Of a DNA stretch of 64,000 bases, positions 8,439 through 17,187 are shown in pieces. Positions within the stretch are counted from its first letter, which is position 1, and each line of letters begins with the position of its first letter. A program made the position numbers and the translations under genes. This stretch comes from Microbacterium luteum (GTDB taxonomy: Bacteria; Actinomycetota; Actinomycetes; Actinomycetales; Microbacteriaceae), in NCBI RefSeq assembly GCF_015277875.1, contig NZ_CP063814.1:620001-684000 (forward strand). Direction: 5' to 3'. The notes under the pieces were generated by a model that had not been told where the DNA came from, did not search any database, and saw only the letters and a list, made by a program, of their open reading frames with translations.

Positions 8439-9984
8439 TCGCGCGGATCGCGAGGACGCCGCCGGCCAGAGCCACGACGGTGACGATCAGCCCGAGCCAC
8501 ACCAGCGTCGTCGCGGCGAGCACGACGTAGCCGAGCAGCGCCGAGACGGCGGCGACGGCCACGAACGGCAGCTGCGTGACGACGTGGGTGATCACGTTGC
8601 AGCCGGCTCCGGTCGAGGACAGGATCGTCGTGTCGGAGATGGGGGAGCTGTGGTCGCCCGCGACCGCACCGGCCAGCACGGCGCCGAGCATGGGCAGCAG
8701 CAGCTCCGGCGCATCCACCGCGTTGGCGATGCCGCCGACGATCGGCAGCAGGAGCCCGAACGATCCCCACGACGTGCCCGTCGAGAAGGCCATCGCCGCG
8801 GCGAGCAGGAACACGATCGGGATGAGCCAGGCCGGCGGCACGTCGGACGCCTCGACGAGTTCACCGAGATATGCACCCGTGCCCAGCATGTCGATGAGAC
8901 CGCCGAGCATCCACGCCAGGATGAGGATGCCGATCGCCGGAGACATCGCCTTGAGGCCGCCGAGCCATCCCTGCCCGAAGCTGCTCCAGCCGAAGCGGGG
9001 GTTGTCGTTCGTGTAGCGCACGTAGTAATAGATCGCGCACGCGAGCCCGAGGATGCCACCGTAGATGAGGGCGAGGCTCGTGTCGGTCGAGGCCAGGATG
9101 TCCACCGGCGCCCATGATCCCGACGCGGAGTACCCGGTCCACACGATGCCCGCGAAGACGCCGATCACGAGGGCGACGAACGGCACGATGATCGCCCGCT
9201 TGGCTCCGGGGCGGTGCACGGGGAGGTTGTCGGTGAGCTGCCCGGGGATCACCTCGCCGTCGGCGTACGGGCGACCCTCCACGAGGGCGCGCCGCTCCTC
9301 GCGGCGCATCGCGCCGAAGTCCGCCCGGAAGACGATGACCAGCCACACCAGCAGGGCGGCCGCGATCGCGTAGTAGTTCGACGCCGCGGCGCCGAGGAAC
9401 GCCTCGACGCTGCTGATGCTGAGGGTCGAGGCGGCGACGATCGGGGCGAGGATGCCGATGATGTAGGCGCCCCAGCTGGAGAACGGGGCGAGCACCGCGA
9501 TGGGCGCCGACGTCGAGTCGACGATGTACGCGAGCTTCGCCCTCGAGATGCGGTGCTGATCGGTGACGGGCCGGCTGATCTGGCCGACCGCAAGGGCGTT
9601 GAAGTAGTCGTCGATGAAGATGACGATGCCGAGGATCGCAGGCAGGATCTGCCCACCGCGGCGGGTGCGGATGCGCTTCACGGCCCAATCGGCGAACGCC
9701 TGGGTGCCGCCGGACATGAGGATGAAGGCCGCGATCACCCCGAGGAGAACGATGAACAGCAGGATGTAGATGTACCAGGTGTTGAGGGCGCCGTCCTCCC
9801 AGAACAGCACCGCGAAGGATTCCCATACGAGCGCGAGCGTGCGCAGGGGATCGAACTCGGCGATGAGCAGCGCGGCGACGAGAACGCCGGCGCCCAGGCT
9901 GATCATCACCTTCTTCGTGACGATCGCGAGGACGATCGCCACGACCGGAGGGATCACCGTCAGCCACGGTGCGGATTCGATCAT
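8380..9984 (-). CDS. NhaC-family Na+/H+ antiporter-like carrier
   Basis: A 534-residue polytopic membrane protein with about 11-12 hydrophobic segments. Family motifs include IFIDDYFNALAVGQISRPV near 125-145 and GDHSSPISDTTILSSTGAGC near the C-terminal third, the conserved transport-site region of NhaC proteins. NhaC members exchange sodium for protons, but some carry organic acids or, by comparative-genomic prediction (MetT), methionine. The gene is divergent from a methionine-gamma-lyase-like gene across 116 bp, so an amino-acid substrate is worth considering. The ATG at 9984 follows a GAGAGGA ribosome binding site. Confidence 0.9.
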   Translation of the reverse strand: MIESAPWLTVIPPVVAIVLAIVTKKVMISLGAGVLVAALLIAEFDPLRTLALVWESFAVLFWEDGALNTWYIYILLFIVLLGVIAAFILMSGGTQAFADWAVKRIRTRRGGQILPAILGIVIFIDDYFNALAVGQISRPVTDQHRISRAKLAYIVDSTSAPIAVLAPFSSWGAYIIGILAPIVAASTLSISSVEAFLGAAASNYYAIAAALLVWLVIVFRADFGAMRREERRALVEGRPYADGEVIPGQLTDNLPVHRPGAKRAIIVPFVALVIGVFAGIVWTGYSASGSWAPVDILASTDTSLALIYGGILGLACAIYYYVRYTNDNPRFGWSSFGQGWLGGLKAMSPAIGILILAWMLGGLIDMLGTGAYLGELVEASDVPPAWLIPIVFLLAAAMAFSTGTSWGSFGLLLPIVGGIANAVDAPELLLPMLGAVLAGAVAGDHSSPISDTTILSSTGAGCNVITHVVTQLPFVAVAAVSALLGYVVLAATTLVWLGLIVTVVALAGGVLAIRAIRKPVEEEAAARPDEARPA

Positions 9985-10100
9985 GGGACATCCTCTCGTT
10001 GTGCCGCCTGAACGTACCCAGCCGAGCGCCCGGCGTCAACGGTCGCCGCTGCACGCGCGGTCGTGTGGACACCATCGGGAGCCGACGGCAGGATCGGGGG

Positions 10101-11309
10101 ATGACGATCCGTCCGAACCGCAGCGATCCCGATTCCGTGCGCGACGCCACGTGGGCGGTGCACGGCGGCAACGCACCCGACCCCGGCACCGGCGCCCTGC
10201 GGACGCCTCTCGTGATGGCGAACTCCTACGTGCTCCCGGAGGATCCCTCGACCATCGACTGGTCCGACACCGAGGGGCTCGTCTACACCCGGAACGGCGG
10301 CGTCAACCAGATCGCGCTCGAGCGCAAGCTCGCCGCGATGGAGGGCGGCGAGGCGGCGGCGGTGTTCGCGTCGGGGGTCGCGGCACTGCACGCGGTGTTC
10401 TTCACCCTCTTGAAGAGCGGCGATCACGTCGTCGTCTCCGACGTGGGATACGAAGCCGTGTGGCGCCTGTTCAGTGAGCTGCTGCCGGAGCGGTACGGCA
10501 TCGAGGCGACCTTCGTCGACGTGTCCGATCCCGCTGCGGTGCGGGCGGCGCTGCGGCCCGAGACGCGCATGATCCACGTCGAGACCATCGCCAATCCCAC
10601 CACGCAGGTCGCCGACATCCGGGGTCTCGCCGATATCGCGCACGAGGTGGGCGCGATCTTCACGGTCGACAGCACCTTCACCCCGCCCCCGTTCTACCGG
10701 CCGCTCTACGACGGGGCCGACCTCGTCATCCACTCCCTCACGAAGTACATCAACGGCCACGGTGACGCCCTCGGCGGTGCGGTCATCGGCGACGCCGGGC
10801 TCGTCGACCGCGTCAGGCGGGATGCGCTGGTCGACGTGGGCGGGGTGATCTCGCCGTTCAACGCCTGGCTGATCCTGCGCGGATCGGTGACGCTGCCCCT
10901 GCGCCTGCAGCAGCACTTCGCCTCCGCGACGACGATCGCCCGGCTGCTCGACGCGGATCCGCGCATCGCGTTCGTGGCCTATCCGGGTCTCAGCAACCAC
11001 CCCGACCACGAGGTCGCGACCCGGCAGTTCGTCGGGCGCGGCTACGGCGGCATGCTCGCGTTCGCGCTCGACGGCGACGCCGACCTGCAGAACACGTTCG
11101 TGTCGCAGCTGGGCGTCATCACCTCGGCGTTCTCCCTCGGGCACGACGAGTCGCTGATCGTGCACGTGGGCACCGAGACGCGAGGCGGCGCGGAGAACTA
11201 CCCCGAGGCGTTCCGGCGCTTCGGGCACCTGCGGCTCTCAGTGGGTCTCGAAGACGTCGATGATCTCGTCGCCGACATCACCACGGCGCTGGAGCGCACC
11301 CTCGGCTGA
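10101..11309 (+). CDS. Cys/Met-metabolism PLP enzyme (methionine gamma-lyase-like)
   Basis: A 402-residue PLP-dependent enzyme from the ATG at 10101 preceded by GGATCGGGGG. The fold-type I signature is clear: SGVAALHAVF (91-100), TVDSTF with Asp190, and HSLTKYINGHGD with Lys215 as the PLP lysine. The YxRxxNP motif of cystathionine synthases is changed to VYTRNGGVNQ, so the enzyme belongs to a less typical subgroup. It probably cleaves or synthesises a C-S bond in a sulfur amino acid. The divergent NhaC-type carrier suggests uptake and breakdown of methionine or a related compound; this is inference. Confidence 0.85.
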   Translation: MTIRPNRSDPDSVRDATWAVHGGNAPDPGTGALRTPLVMANSYVLPEDPSTIDWSDTEGLVYTRNGGVNQIALERKLAAMEGGEAAAVFASGVAALHAVFFTLLKSGDHVVVSDVGYEAVWRLFSELLPERYGIEATFVDVSDPAAVRAALRPETRMIHVETIANPTTQVADIRGLADIAHEVGAIFTVDSTFTPPPFYRPLYDGADLVIHSLTKYINGHGDALGGAVIGDAGLVDRVRRDALVDVGGVISPFNAWLILRGSVTLPLRLQQHFASATTIARLLDADPRIAFVAYPGLSNHPDHEVATRQFVGRGYGGMLAFALDGDADLQNTFVSQLGVITSAFSLGHDESLIVHVGTETRGGAENYPEAFRRFGHLRLSVGLEDVDDLVADITTALERTLG

Positions 11310-11375
11310 ACCCACACCCGTCGATCGTCGTGACGCTGCCTTACCCCGATGGCGGCCTCGCGATAGCGTGGCGGC

Positions 11376-12590
11376 ATGACGCTCCGCACGCAGGTGTGCA
11401 TCGCCGGCGGGGGACCGGCAGGGGTCCTGCTCGGACTGCTGCTCGCCCGCGAGCGAGTGGATGTCGTCGTGCTCGAGAAGCACGACGACTTCTTCCGCGA
11501 CTTCCGGGGTGACACCGTCCATCCGTCGACGCTGAACCTGATCGACGACCTCGGCCTGCGCTCGGCGTTCGACGCCATCGCGCACAAGCCGCTGCCGAAG
11601 CTCGACGCGGTGGTCAACGGCGTGCGGGTGCACGCGATCGACTTCACCTCGCTGCCGAAGCCGAACCGCTTCCTCACCCTCATGCCGCAGTGGGACCTGC
11701 TCGACATGCTCGCCGAGGCCGGGAGGCAGCATCCGTCGTTCCACCTGATCATGGGGGCGGAGGTCACGGGCGTGCGCCGAGATGCGGATGGCCGGGTCTC
11801 CGGCGTGCACGCGCGCACGGCCGAAGGCGACCTCGGGGTCGAGGCTTCGCTGACCGTGGCCGCCGACGGTCGCGATTCGACGGTGCGCGAGGCGCTCGGG
11901 ATGCAGCCGCGGGACTATGGCGTACCGGCCGATGTGGCCTGGTTCCGGCTGCCGGAACCACCGACGCCTCTGCCCGACACGCTGGCGTGGATCAGCGAGG
12001 AGACGATGCTCGTGACGTTTCCCCGGCCGGGATACCTGCAGAGCGGCATGCTCATCCCGAAGGGGTCCTTCGACGCGCTCCGTGCGGAGGGGATCGACGC
12101 CTTCCGGGCGCGGATCGCGCGCGCCGTGCCGCGACTGGCCGCCCAGGCGGCCGAACTGGGCTCGTTCGAGAACGTCAAGCTGCTCTCGGTGCAGATCAAC
12201 CGTCTCGACCGGTGGCACACGCCCGGTGCCCTGCTGATCGGCGACGCGGCGCATGCGATGTCTCCCGCGTTCGGCGTGGGCATCAACTACGCCGTGCAGG
12301 ACGCCGTGGCCGCCGCGCGCCTGCTGGCACCCGCCCTCCGATCCGGCGCGGAATCGGTGATCGACCGCGCGGCGGCTGCGGTGCAGGGTCGGCGTGAGCG
12401 TCCGACGGCGATGATGCAGCGCATCCAGCGTGCCGTGCACGCCCGGATCGCGACCGGCCGGGGCGTGAAGATCCTGGATGACCCGCCGACCCGCCGGCAG
12501 CGCATCGCGATGCGCCTCGCGCTGCCGCTGCTGCGGCCGCTCGCCGCGCGCATCGTCGGATACGGATTCCGTCCCGAGCGCCTTCGCTGA
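11376..12590 (+). CDS. FAD-dependent monooxygenase (aromatic hydroxylase type)
   Basis: A 404-residue class A flavoprotein. The N-terminal CIAGGGPAGVLLGLLLA gives the dinucleotide-binding GxGxxG, a DG motif occurs in VAADGRDSTVREALG (about 167-181), and GDAAHAMSPAFGVGIN begins at about 289, the second FAD-binding motif. These enzymes hydroxylate aromatic or polyketide-like substrates with NAD(P)H and O2. No pathway genes adjoin it; the PLP gene upstream is 66 bp away on the same strand. The FAD_binding_3 assignment is strong, the substrate unknown. Confidence 0.9.
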   Translation: MTLRTQVCIAGGGPAGVLLGLLLARERVDVVVLEKHDDFFRDFRGDTVHPSTLNLIDDLGLRSAFDAIAHKPLPKLDAVVNGVRVHAIDFTSLPKPNRFLTLMPQWDLLDMLAEAGRQHPSFHLIMGAEVTGVRRDADGRVSGVHARTAEGDLGVEASLTVAADGRDSTVREALGMQPRDYGVPADVAWFRLPEPPTPLPDTLAWISEETMLVTFPRPGYLQSGMLIPKGSFDALRAEGIDAFRARIARAVPRLAAQAAELGSFENVKLLSVQINRLDRWHTPGALLIGDAAHAMSPAFGVGINYAVQDAVAAARLLAPALRSGAESVIDRAAAAVQGRRERPTAMMQRIQRAVHARIATGRGVKILDDPPTRRQRIAMRLALPLLRPLAARIVGYGFRPERLR

Positions 12591-12601
12591 CCGAGGCCGC
12601 A

Positions 12602-12668
12602 CGAGAAACGCCGAACCGCGCGAAACACCACGCATCGCGGCGTGTCTCGCGCGGTTCGGGGTGTCTCG
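12602..12668. terminator. Long imperfect hairpin between convergent genes
   Basis: A stem of about 30 bp with a few mismatches: arm 12602-12633 (contains CCGAACCGCGCGA) and arm 12637-12668 (contains TCGCGCGGTTCGG). It sits exactly between two convergent genes and probably terminates both. There is no T-tract, and its length exceeds a usual terminator, so a dispersed palindromic repeat is an alternative. Confidence 0.65.
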
Positions 12669-12699
12669 GCACCTCTGCCTGCGGGGCCGACGGGCGCGG

Positions 12700-13098
12700 T
12701 CAGGCGGTGAAGAGCGGCGCCGAACCCAGAACGCGGTCGGGGGTGAGCCGGATGACCACGCGCTGCGGGTTGGGGCGCGGCGTGCGATACCGCAGGCCGT
12801 AGAGACGCTCAGCCAGCGCGACGGCATCGACATCGCGCTCGATCACGGCACGGCCGGCGATCGACATCCACTGCGGCCCCGCCACCTGACCCACGCTCGC
12901 CCGGGAATCGCGTTCGATGTTGCGCACCTTCTGGCTGCCGTCGGAGGTGATGATCCGCACCGCGCCCTCGTGCACGGTGTAGCCGACCGCGACGACGTGG
13001 ATGCCGCCGTCCTTGGCCATGGTCGACAGGGTGGCGAGGTGGTAGTCGGCAAGGAAGGCCTGGCCGTCGGCGGACAGGGAGTCGAGTGAGCGGGTCAT
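12700..13098 (-). CDS. PPOX-class / F420-dependent pyridoxamine-oxidase-fold protein
   Basis: A 132-residue split-barrel flavin- or F420-binding protein from the ATG at 13098 (MTRSLDS). The sequence LATLSTMAKDGGIHVVAVGY followed by SDGSQKVRNIERDSRASVGQV is typical of the actinobacterial TIGR03618 / F420-dependent biliverdin reductase group. It would carry out a reductase reaction on an unknown substrate in the cytoplasm. It begins 10 bp after the stop of the SDR gene on the same strand, so the two are probably cotranscribed. Confidence 0.85.
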   Translation of the reverse strand: MTRSLDSLSADGQAFLADYHLATLSTMAKDGGIHVVAVGYTVHEGAVRIITSDGSQKVRNIERDSRASVGQVAGPQWMSIAGRAVIERDVDAVALAERLYGLRYRTPRPNPQRVVIRLTPDRVLGSAPLFTA

Positions 13099-13108
13099 CG
13101 GGTCGTCC

Positions 13109-13939
13109 TCACGCCATCCGGGAGAGGATCGCATCCATGACCCGGTCGGGAAGCGTATGCCGCAGTCTCACGATGAGTCCCGCCGAGAACGGGACCGCGT
13201 AGCGGCTGCGTGGGCGGCTCGTCGTCACGGCCGTCACGATCGTCCGGGCGACGTCCTCGGGCGAGGCCGACATCGGTCCCTCGTCGACGCGCGTGTAGTT
13301 CGCGTACATCCGCTGGGCCTGCCCCGCATACGCGCCATCGCCGGAGTGCTCGAGGAGGCTCTCGCGCGAGATGGTGTTCCACTCGGTGCGCACCGGGCCC
13401 GGCTGCACGATCACGACGTCGATGCCGTGCGGTGCCAGTTCCAGGCGCAGGGAGTCGCTGAGCCCCTCGACGGCGAACTTGGTGGCGTGGTACCAGCTGC
13501 CCAGGGGCTCGTAGATGTGCGCGCCGATCGAGGAGATGTTGATGATGCGCCCGCGACCGAGCTGGCGCATCGTCGGCAGCACGAGCTGGGTCAGGAGGGC
13601 CAGGCCGAAGATGTTGACGTCGAACTGCCGCCGCGCTTCGTCGAGCGGAACGTCTTCGAGGGCCCCGTAGGAGCCGTAGCCGGCGTTGTTCACCAGCACG
13701 TCGATGCGGCCGCGCTCGCCGACGATGCGGTCGACCGCGGCCGTCATCGACGCCTCGTCGGTCACGTCGAGTTCGATCGCTGTTCCGCCGGCGTCGCTGA
13801 TGGCGTTCATCCGGTCGACGCGGCGCGCGCCCCCGTAGACGGCCCAGCCCTTCTCGAGGAGGGCGAGGGCGGTCGCGAGGCCGATGCCGGACGAGGCGCC
13901 GGTGACGAGGGCGACGGGCGTGGGGGTGGAGGAGGCCAT
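13109..13939 (-). CDS. Short-chain dehydrogenase/reductase
   Basis: A 276-residue classical SDR from the ATG at 13939. TGASSGIG (about 12-19) binds the nucleotide, NNAGYG is the structural motif, and the catalytic Ser, Tyr and Lys lie in INISSIGAHIYEPLG and SWYHATKFAVEG. An NADP preference is plausible from the basic residues after the second strand (GGARRVDR), though this is inference. It likely oxidises or reduces an alcohol/ketone substrate. It is upstream of, and probably cotranscribed with, the PPOX-class gene, and downstream of the GIY-YIG gene (23 bp gap). Confidence 0.9.
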   Translation of the reverse strand: MASSTPTPVALVTGASSGIGLATALALLEKGWAVYGGARRVDRMNAISDAGGTAIELDVTDEASMTAAVDRIVGERGRIDVLVNNAGYGSYGALEDVPLDEARRQFDVNIFGLALLTQLVLPTMRQLGRGRIINISSIGAHIYEPLGSWYHATKFAVEGLSDSLRLELAPHGIDVVIVQPGPVRTEWNTISRESLLEHSGDGAYAGQAQRMYANYTRVDEGPMSASPEDVARTIVTAVTTSRPRSRYAVPFSAGLIVRLRHTLPDRVMDAILSRMA

Positions 13940-13962
13940 GCGTCCAGTCCACCACGCCGGTA

Positions 13963-14424
13963 TCACCCTCGGGCCCGATACGCGTCGCCGATCCAGCGCG
14001 CATACGCATGCCACGGGTCGGTGTCACCGCGCAGGTCGGCGACGAAGGACAGCAGGTCGCGGTCGGCGCGGAACCATTCGCCCCCTTCGCGCAGGGCGGC
14101 GAACCGGATGTGGCGCTCGCGTTCGCGGGCGCGATCACCCGGTTCGAAGGCGAGGAGTTCGTCGTGCCGGATCGCTGCCAGCCGCTGCCGGGGACGGGCG
14201 GACGTGCCGATCTTCACCCTCGCGTCGAACCGCAGGTAGTAGACCACGTCGACCCGCGGCGGCGGGAGGTCGGCGTCGGGTGCGTCGCCGTAGCGCCACA
14301 GGCACACCGCGCACCGCCATCCGTCGTCGGCGCGGGTGCCGCGGGTGCCGCCGCACAGGAGGCACGGCCCCGGCATCGCACCCGGCGCCGTCCGCATCGC
14401 ACGGCCCGGTGTCGCACTGGTCAC
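13963..14424 (-). CDS. Small GIY-YIG (T5orf172-like) nuclease with zinc ribbon
   Basis: A protein of up to 153 residues from a GTG at 14424; ATG codons at 14397 and 14376 are also possible starts. Residues 21-41 hold CxxC...CxxC (Cys21, Cys24, Cys38, Cys41), a zinc ribbon. A compact GIY-YIG-like core follows: VVYYLRF (60-66), VKIGTSARPRQR (70-81), an E-rich helix with RERERHIRF (about 100-108), and GGEWFRA (114-120). This resembles the T5orf172/MUG113 subfamily of GIY-YIG nucleases. Its role is unknown; DNA or RNA cleavage is inferred. It may share a transcript with the SDR and PPOX genes downstream. Confidence 0.75.
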   Translation of the reverse strand: MTSATPGRAMRTAPGAMPGPCLLCGGTRGTRADDGWRCAVCLWRYGDAPDADLPPPRVDVVYYLRFDARVKIGTSARPRQRLAAIRHDELLAFEPGDRARERERHIRFAALREGGEWFRADRDLLSFVADLRGDTDPWHAYARWIGDAYRARG

Positions 14425-14472
14425 GCGCGCAATCTACGCGCGGCGTGCGACACCGAGCGGCGGCGGCCCGGC

Positions 14473-15867
14473 TCAGTGCGTGAAAGTGGTCGTCTGGCCC
14501 TCCACCGGCATCGGCGTCTCGAGGCGGTCGAGGTGATCGACGGCCTCGCGGATGTCGCGCAGGAGAGCGTCGGCGAGGCTGTGCGAGAGGCCGTTGCGCA
14601 CGACGATGCGCTGCACGACGAGATCGGCGAGACCGTCGGGCATGGGGTAGGCGGGCACGAGCCATCCTTTGAGGCGCAGCCGCTCGGACAGGTGGTAGAG
14701 GTTCCAGGTGTCGGTGTGGCCGTCGGCCTGCTGCCAGGCGAACACCGGGATGTCGGTGCCGTCGTTCCACAGCTCGAACGCGTCCATCTTGCCGATCTCG
14801 GTCGCCAGGTACACCGCGACATCCTGGGAGGCCTGCTGCACGCGGCGGTAGCCATCCCACCCGAGACGCAGGAACAGGTAGTACTGCAGCAGAACCTGGG
14901 CCCCCGGTCGGGAGAAGTTCAGCGCGAAGGTCGGCATGTGGCCGCCGAGGTAGGTGACGTCGAAGACGAGGTCCTCGGGAAGGTCGGAGACCGAGCGCCA
15001 CACGACCCAGCCGAGACCCGGATAGACCAGGCCGTACTTGTGAGCGGACGTGCTGATGGACACGACGCGCTCGACGCGGAAGTCCCACTCCAGGTCGGGC
15101 TGGAGGAACGGGGCGATCATCCCGCCCGAGGCGCCGTCGACGTGGATCTTGACATCGAGCCCGGTCGAGGCCTGAATCGCATCGAGGGCCTTCGCGATCT
15201 CGGCAACCGGCTCGTACATGCCGGTGTAGGTCACACCCATGATCGCGACGACGCCGATCGTGTTCTCGTCGACGTAGTCGGCCAGGTCGTGTCCGTCGAG
15301 CACCTTGTGCTCGCGGGAGATGGGCACGTATCGGGGCTCCACGTCCCAGTAGTTGCAGAACTTCTCCCAGCACACCTGCACGGCCGACGACAGCACCAGG
15401 TTGGGCTTGTCGGTGGGCAGTCCCTTCGCGCGTCGCGCGTGCTGCCAGCGGCGCTTCAGGGCGAGTCCGCCGAGCATGCACGCCTCGCTGGAGCCGATGG
15501 TGGATGTGCCGATCGCGTCGTCCGCGTCGGGCACGTTCCACAGGTTCGCGATCATCTTCCAGCACCGTGACTCGATCTCCGCGGTCTGCGGATACTCGTC
15601 CTTGTCGATCATGTTCTTGTCGGCGGACTCCTTGTAGAGCTTCTCCGCCGATGCATCCATCCACGTGCCGACGAATGTCGCGAGATTCAGGCGCGCGTTC
15701 CCATCGAGCATCGACTCGTCGTGCACGACCTGATACGCCGTGTCGGGGAGGGACTCGCCGTCGGGAAGGCGGTCGATCGGGAAGTCCGTCGCCTCGCCGT
15801 CGCGGGCGAAGAGCGGGTTGAGTTCGGTGCGGGAGACATCGTCGGGACGAGCGGCCGTGTCGGTCAT
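14473..15867 (-). CDS. gadB: Glutamate decarboxylase
   Basis: A 464-residue PLP decarboxylase, the same size as E. coli GadB, from the ATG at 15867 with a GGAGAACC-type ribosome binding site. The PLP lysine is Lys277 in STSAHKYG, with HVDGASGG (the aspartate contacting the pyridine nitrogen) upstream. It converts glutamate to GABA and consumes a proton, usually for acid resistance. No glutamate/GABA antiporter (GadC) gene is beside it. Open frame continues far upstream on this strand but only as a shadow of the divergent dehydrogenase gene. Confidence 0.95.
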   Translation of the reverse strand: MTDTAARPDDVSRTELNPLFARDGEATDFPIDRLPDGESLPDTAYQVVHDESMLDGNARLNLATFVGTWMDASAEKLYKESADKNMIDKDEYPQTAEIESRCWKMIANLWNVPDADDAIGTSTIGSSEACMLGGLALKRRWQHARRAKGLPTDKPNLVLSSAVQVCWEKFCNYWDVEPRYVPISREHKVLDGHDLADYVDENTIGVVAIMGVTYTGMYEPVAEIAKALDAIQASTGLDVKIHVDGASGGMIAPFLQPDLEWDFRVERVVSISTSAHKYGLVYPGLGWVVWRSVSDLPEDLVFDVTYLGGHMPTFALNFSRPGAQVLLQYYLFLRLGWDGYRRVQQASQDVAVYLATEIGKMDAFELWNDGTDIPVFAWQQADGHTDTWNLYHLSERLRLKGWLVPAYPMPDGLADLVVQRIVVRNGLSHSLADALLRDIREAVDHLDRLETPMPVEGQTTTFTH

Positions 15868-15944
15868 GCAGGTTCTCCTCGGGTGGGTGAGCCTCCAGAC
15901 TGCCCGGTGCGCGATCATGCCGCCACCCTCCGCCGCGGGTGTGA

Positions 15945-15956
15945 TGTCAACCCCCT
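15945..15956 (-). promoter_or_regulatory. AGGGGGTTGACA box upstream of gadB
   Basis: On the minus strand, AGGGGGTTGACA lies about 80 bp upstream of the gadB ATG and could be a -35 region. The identical 12-mer occurs at 25452-25463 upstream of a small acidic protein gene. Assignment as a promoter is tentative. Confidence 0.35.
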
Positions 15957-16014
15957 CGCAAGAGCCCGCGCGGGCGGTTCGACTGGACTGGTCAGACACG
16001 ACGAGAGGATCGAC

Positions 16015-17187
16015 ATGCGCGCATTGACCTGGCAGGGCCGGCGGAACGTCTCGGTGGAGACGGTGCCCGACCCGCGGATCGAGGAGCCGACCGACGCGAT
16101 CGTCCGCATCACGTCCACGGCGATCTGCGGATCCGACCTGCATCTCTACGAGATCTTCGGTCCGTTCATCGATCCGGGCGATGTGCTCGGCCACGAGCCC
16201 ATGGGCATCGTCGAAGAGGTCGGCGCCGCGGTGACGAACCTGTCGCCCGGCCAGCGGGTCGTCATCCCGTTCAACATCTCGTGCGGTGAATGCTTCATGT
16301 GCCGCCGCGGGCTGCAGTCGCAGTGCGAGACGACGCAGGTGACCGAGTACGGCACCGGTGCTTCGCTGTTCGGCTACACCAAGCTCTACGGTCAGGTTCC
16401 CGGGGGTCAGGCCGAGCTGCTGCGCGTTCCGCTGGCCGACTACAACACGGTGCCCGTCGGCGCGGACCTGCCCGATGACCGATACCTGTTCCTCAGCGAT
16501 ATCCTCCCCACGGCCTGGCAGGGCGTCGACTATGCGAGCGTGCCGGACGGGGGAACCCTCGCGGTGCTGGGGCTCGGCCCGGTGGGGCAGTTCGCTGCCC
16601 GGATCGGTGCGCACCGGGGCTTTCGGGTCATCGGGATCGACCCCGTCGCCGAACGGCGCGACATGGCGGCCCGGCACGGGGTCGAGGCGCACGGCGACGA
16701 CGACGCGGTCGAGCGGGTGCTCAGCGAGACCGCCGGGCGCGGGGCGGATGCCGTCATCGACGCCGTCGGCATGGAGGCGCACGGCGCACCGTTCATCCGA
16801 GCCGCCCACCACGCCCTCGGCCACCTGCCCGACGCGGTCACCCGGCCCGTCATGGACAAGGCGGGTGTCGATCGCCTGGCGGCGGTGTATTCCGGCATCG
16901 ACATGGTGCGCCGCGGCGGCACCCTGTCGATCAGCGGCGTCTACGGCGGCGATGCCGACGTGCTGCCGATGAAGACGATGTTCGACAAGCAGCTGAGCCT
17001 GCGGATGGGGCAGTGCAACGTCAAGCGCTGGATCGACGACATCATGCCGCTCGTCGAGGACGCCGCCGACCCCTTGGGGATCGACGACCTCGTCACCCAC
17101 CACGCATCGCTCGAAGACGCTCCCTCGCTCTACGAGACGTTCCAGAAGAAGGAGGATGGGTGCATCAAGGTCGTGCTGCGGCCGTGA
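16015..17187 (+). CDS. Zinc-dependent alcohol dehydrogenase (formaldehyde dehydrogenase-like)
   Basis: A 390-residue medium-chain dehydrogenase from the ATG at 16015 with GAGAGGA upstream. Catalytic zinc ligands are Cys38 (ICGSDLH) and His60-Glu61 (GHEP). Structural zinc is held by Cys90, Cys93, Cys96 and Cys104. The Rossmann motif LGLGPVGQFA binds NAD(P). The length and the long insert before the Rossmann domain resemble glutathione-independent formaldehyde dehydrogenases. The downstream lipoprotein GTG overlaps its stop by 4 bp. It is divergent from gadB. Substrate not determined. Confidence 0.9.
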   Translation: MRALTWQGRRNVSVETVPDPRIEEPTDAIVRITSTAICGSDLHLYEIFGPFIDPGDVLGHEPMGIVEEVGAAVTNLSPGQRVVIPFNISCGECFMCRRGLQSQCETTQVTEYGTGASLFGYTKLYGQVPGGQAELLRVPLADYNTVPVGADLPDDRYLFLSDILPTAWQGVDYASVPDGGTLAVLGLGPVGQFAARIGAHRGFRVIGIDPVAERRDMAARHGVEAHGDDDAVERVLSETAGRGADAVIDAVGMEAHGAPFIRAAHHALGHLPDAVTRPVMDKAGVDRLAAVYSGIDMVRRGGTLSISGVYGGDADVLPMKTMFDKQLSLRMGQCNVKRWIDDIMPLVEDAADPLGIDDLVTHHASLEDAPSLYETFQKKEDGCIKVVLRP

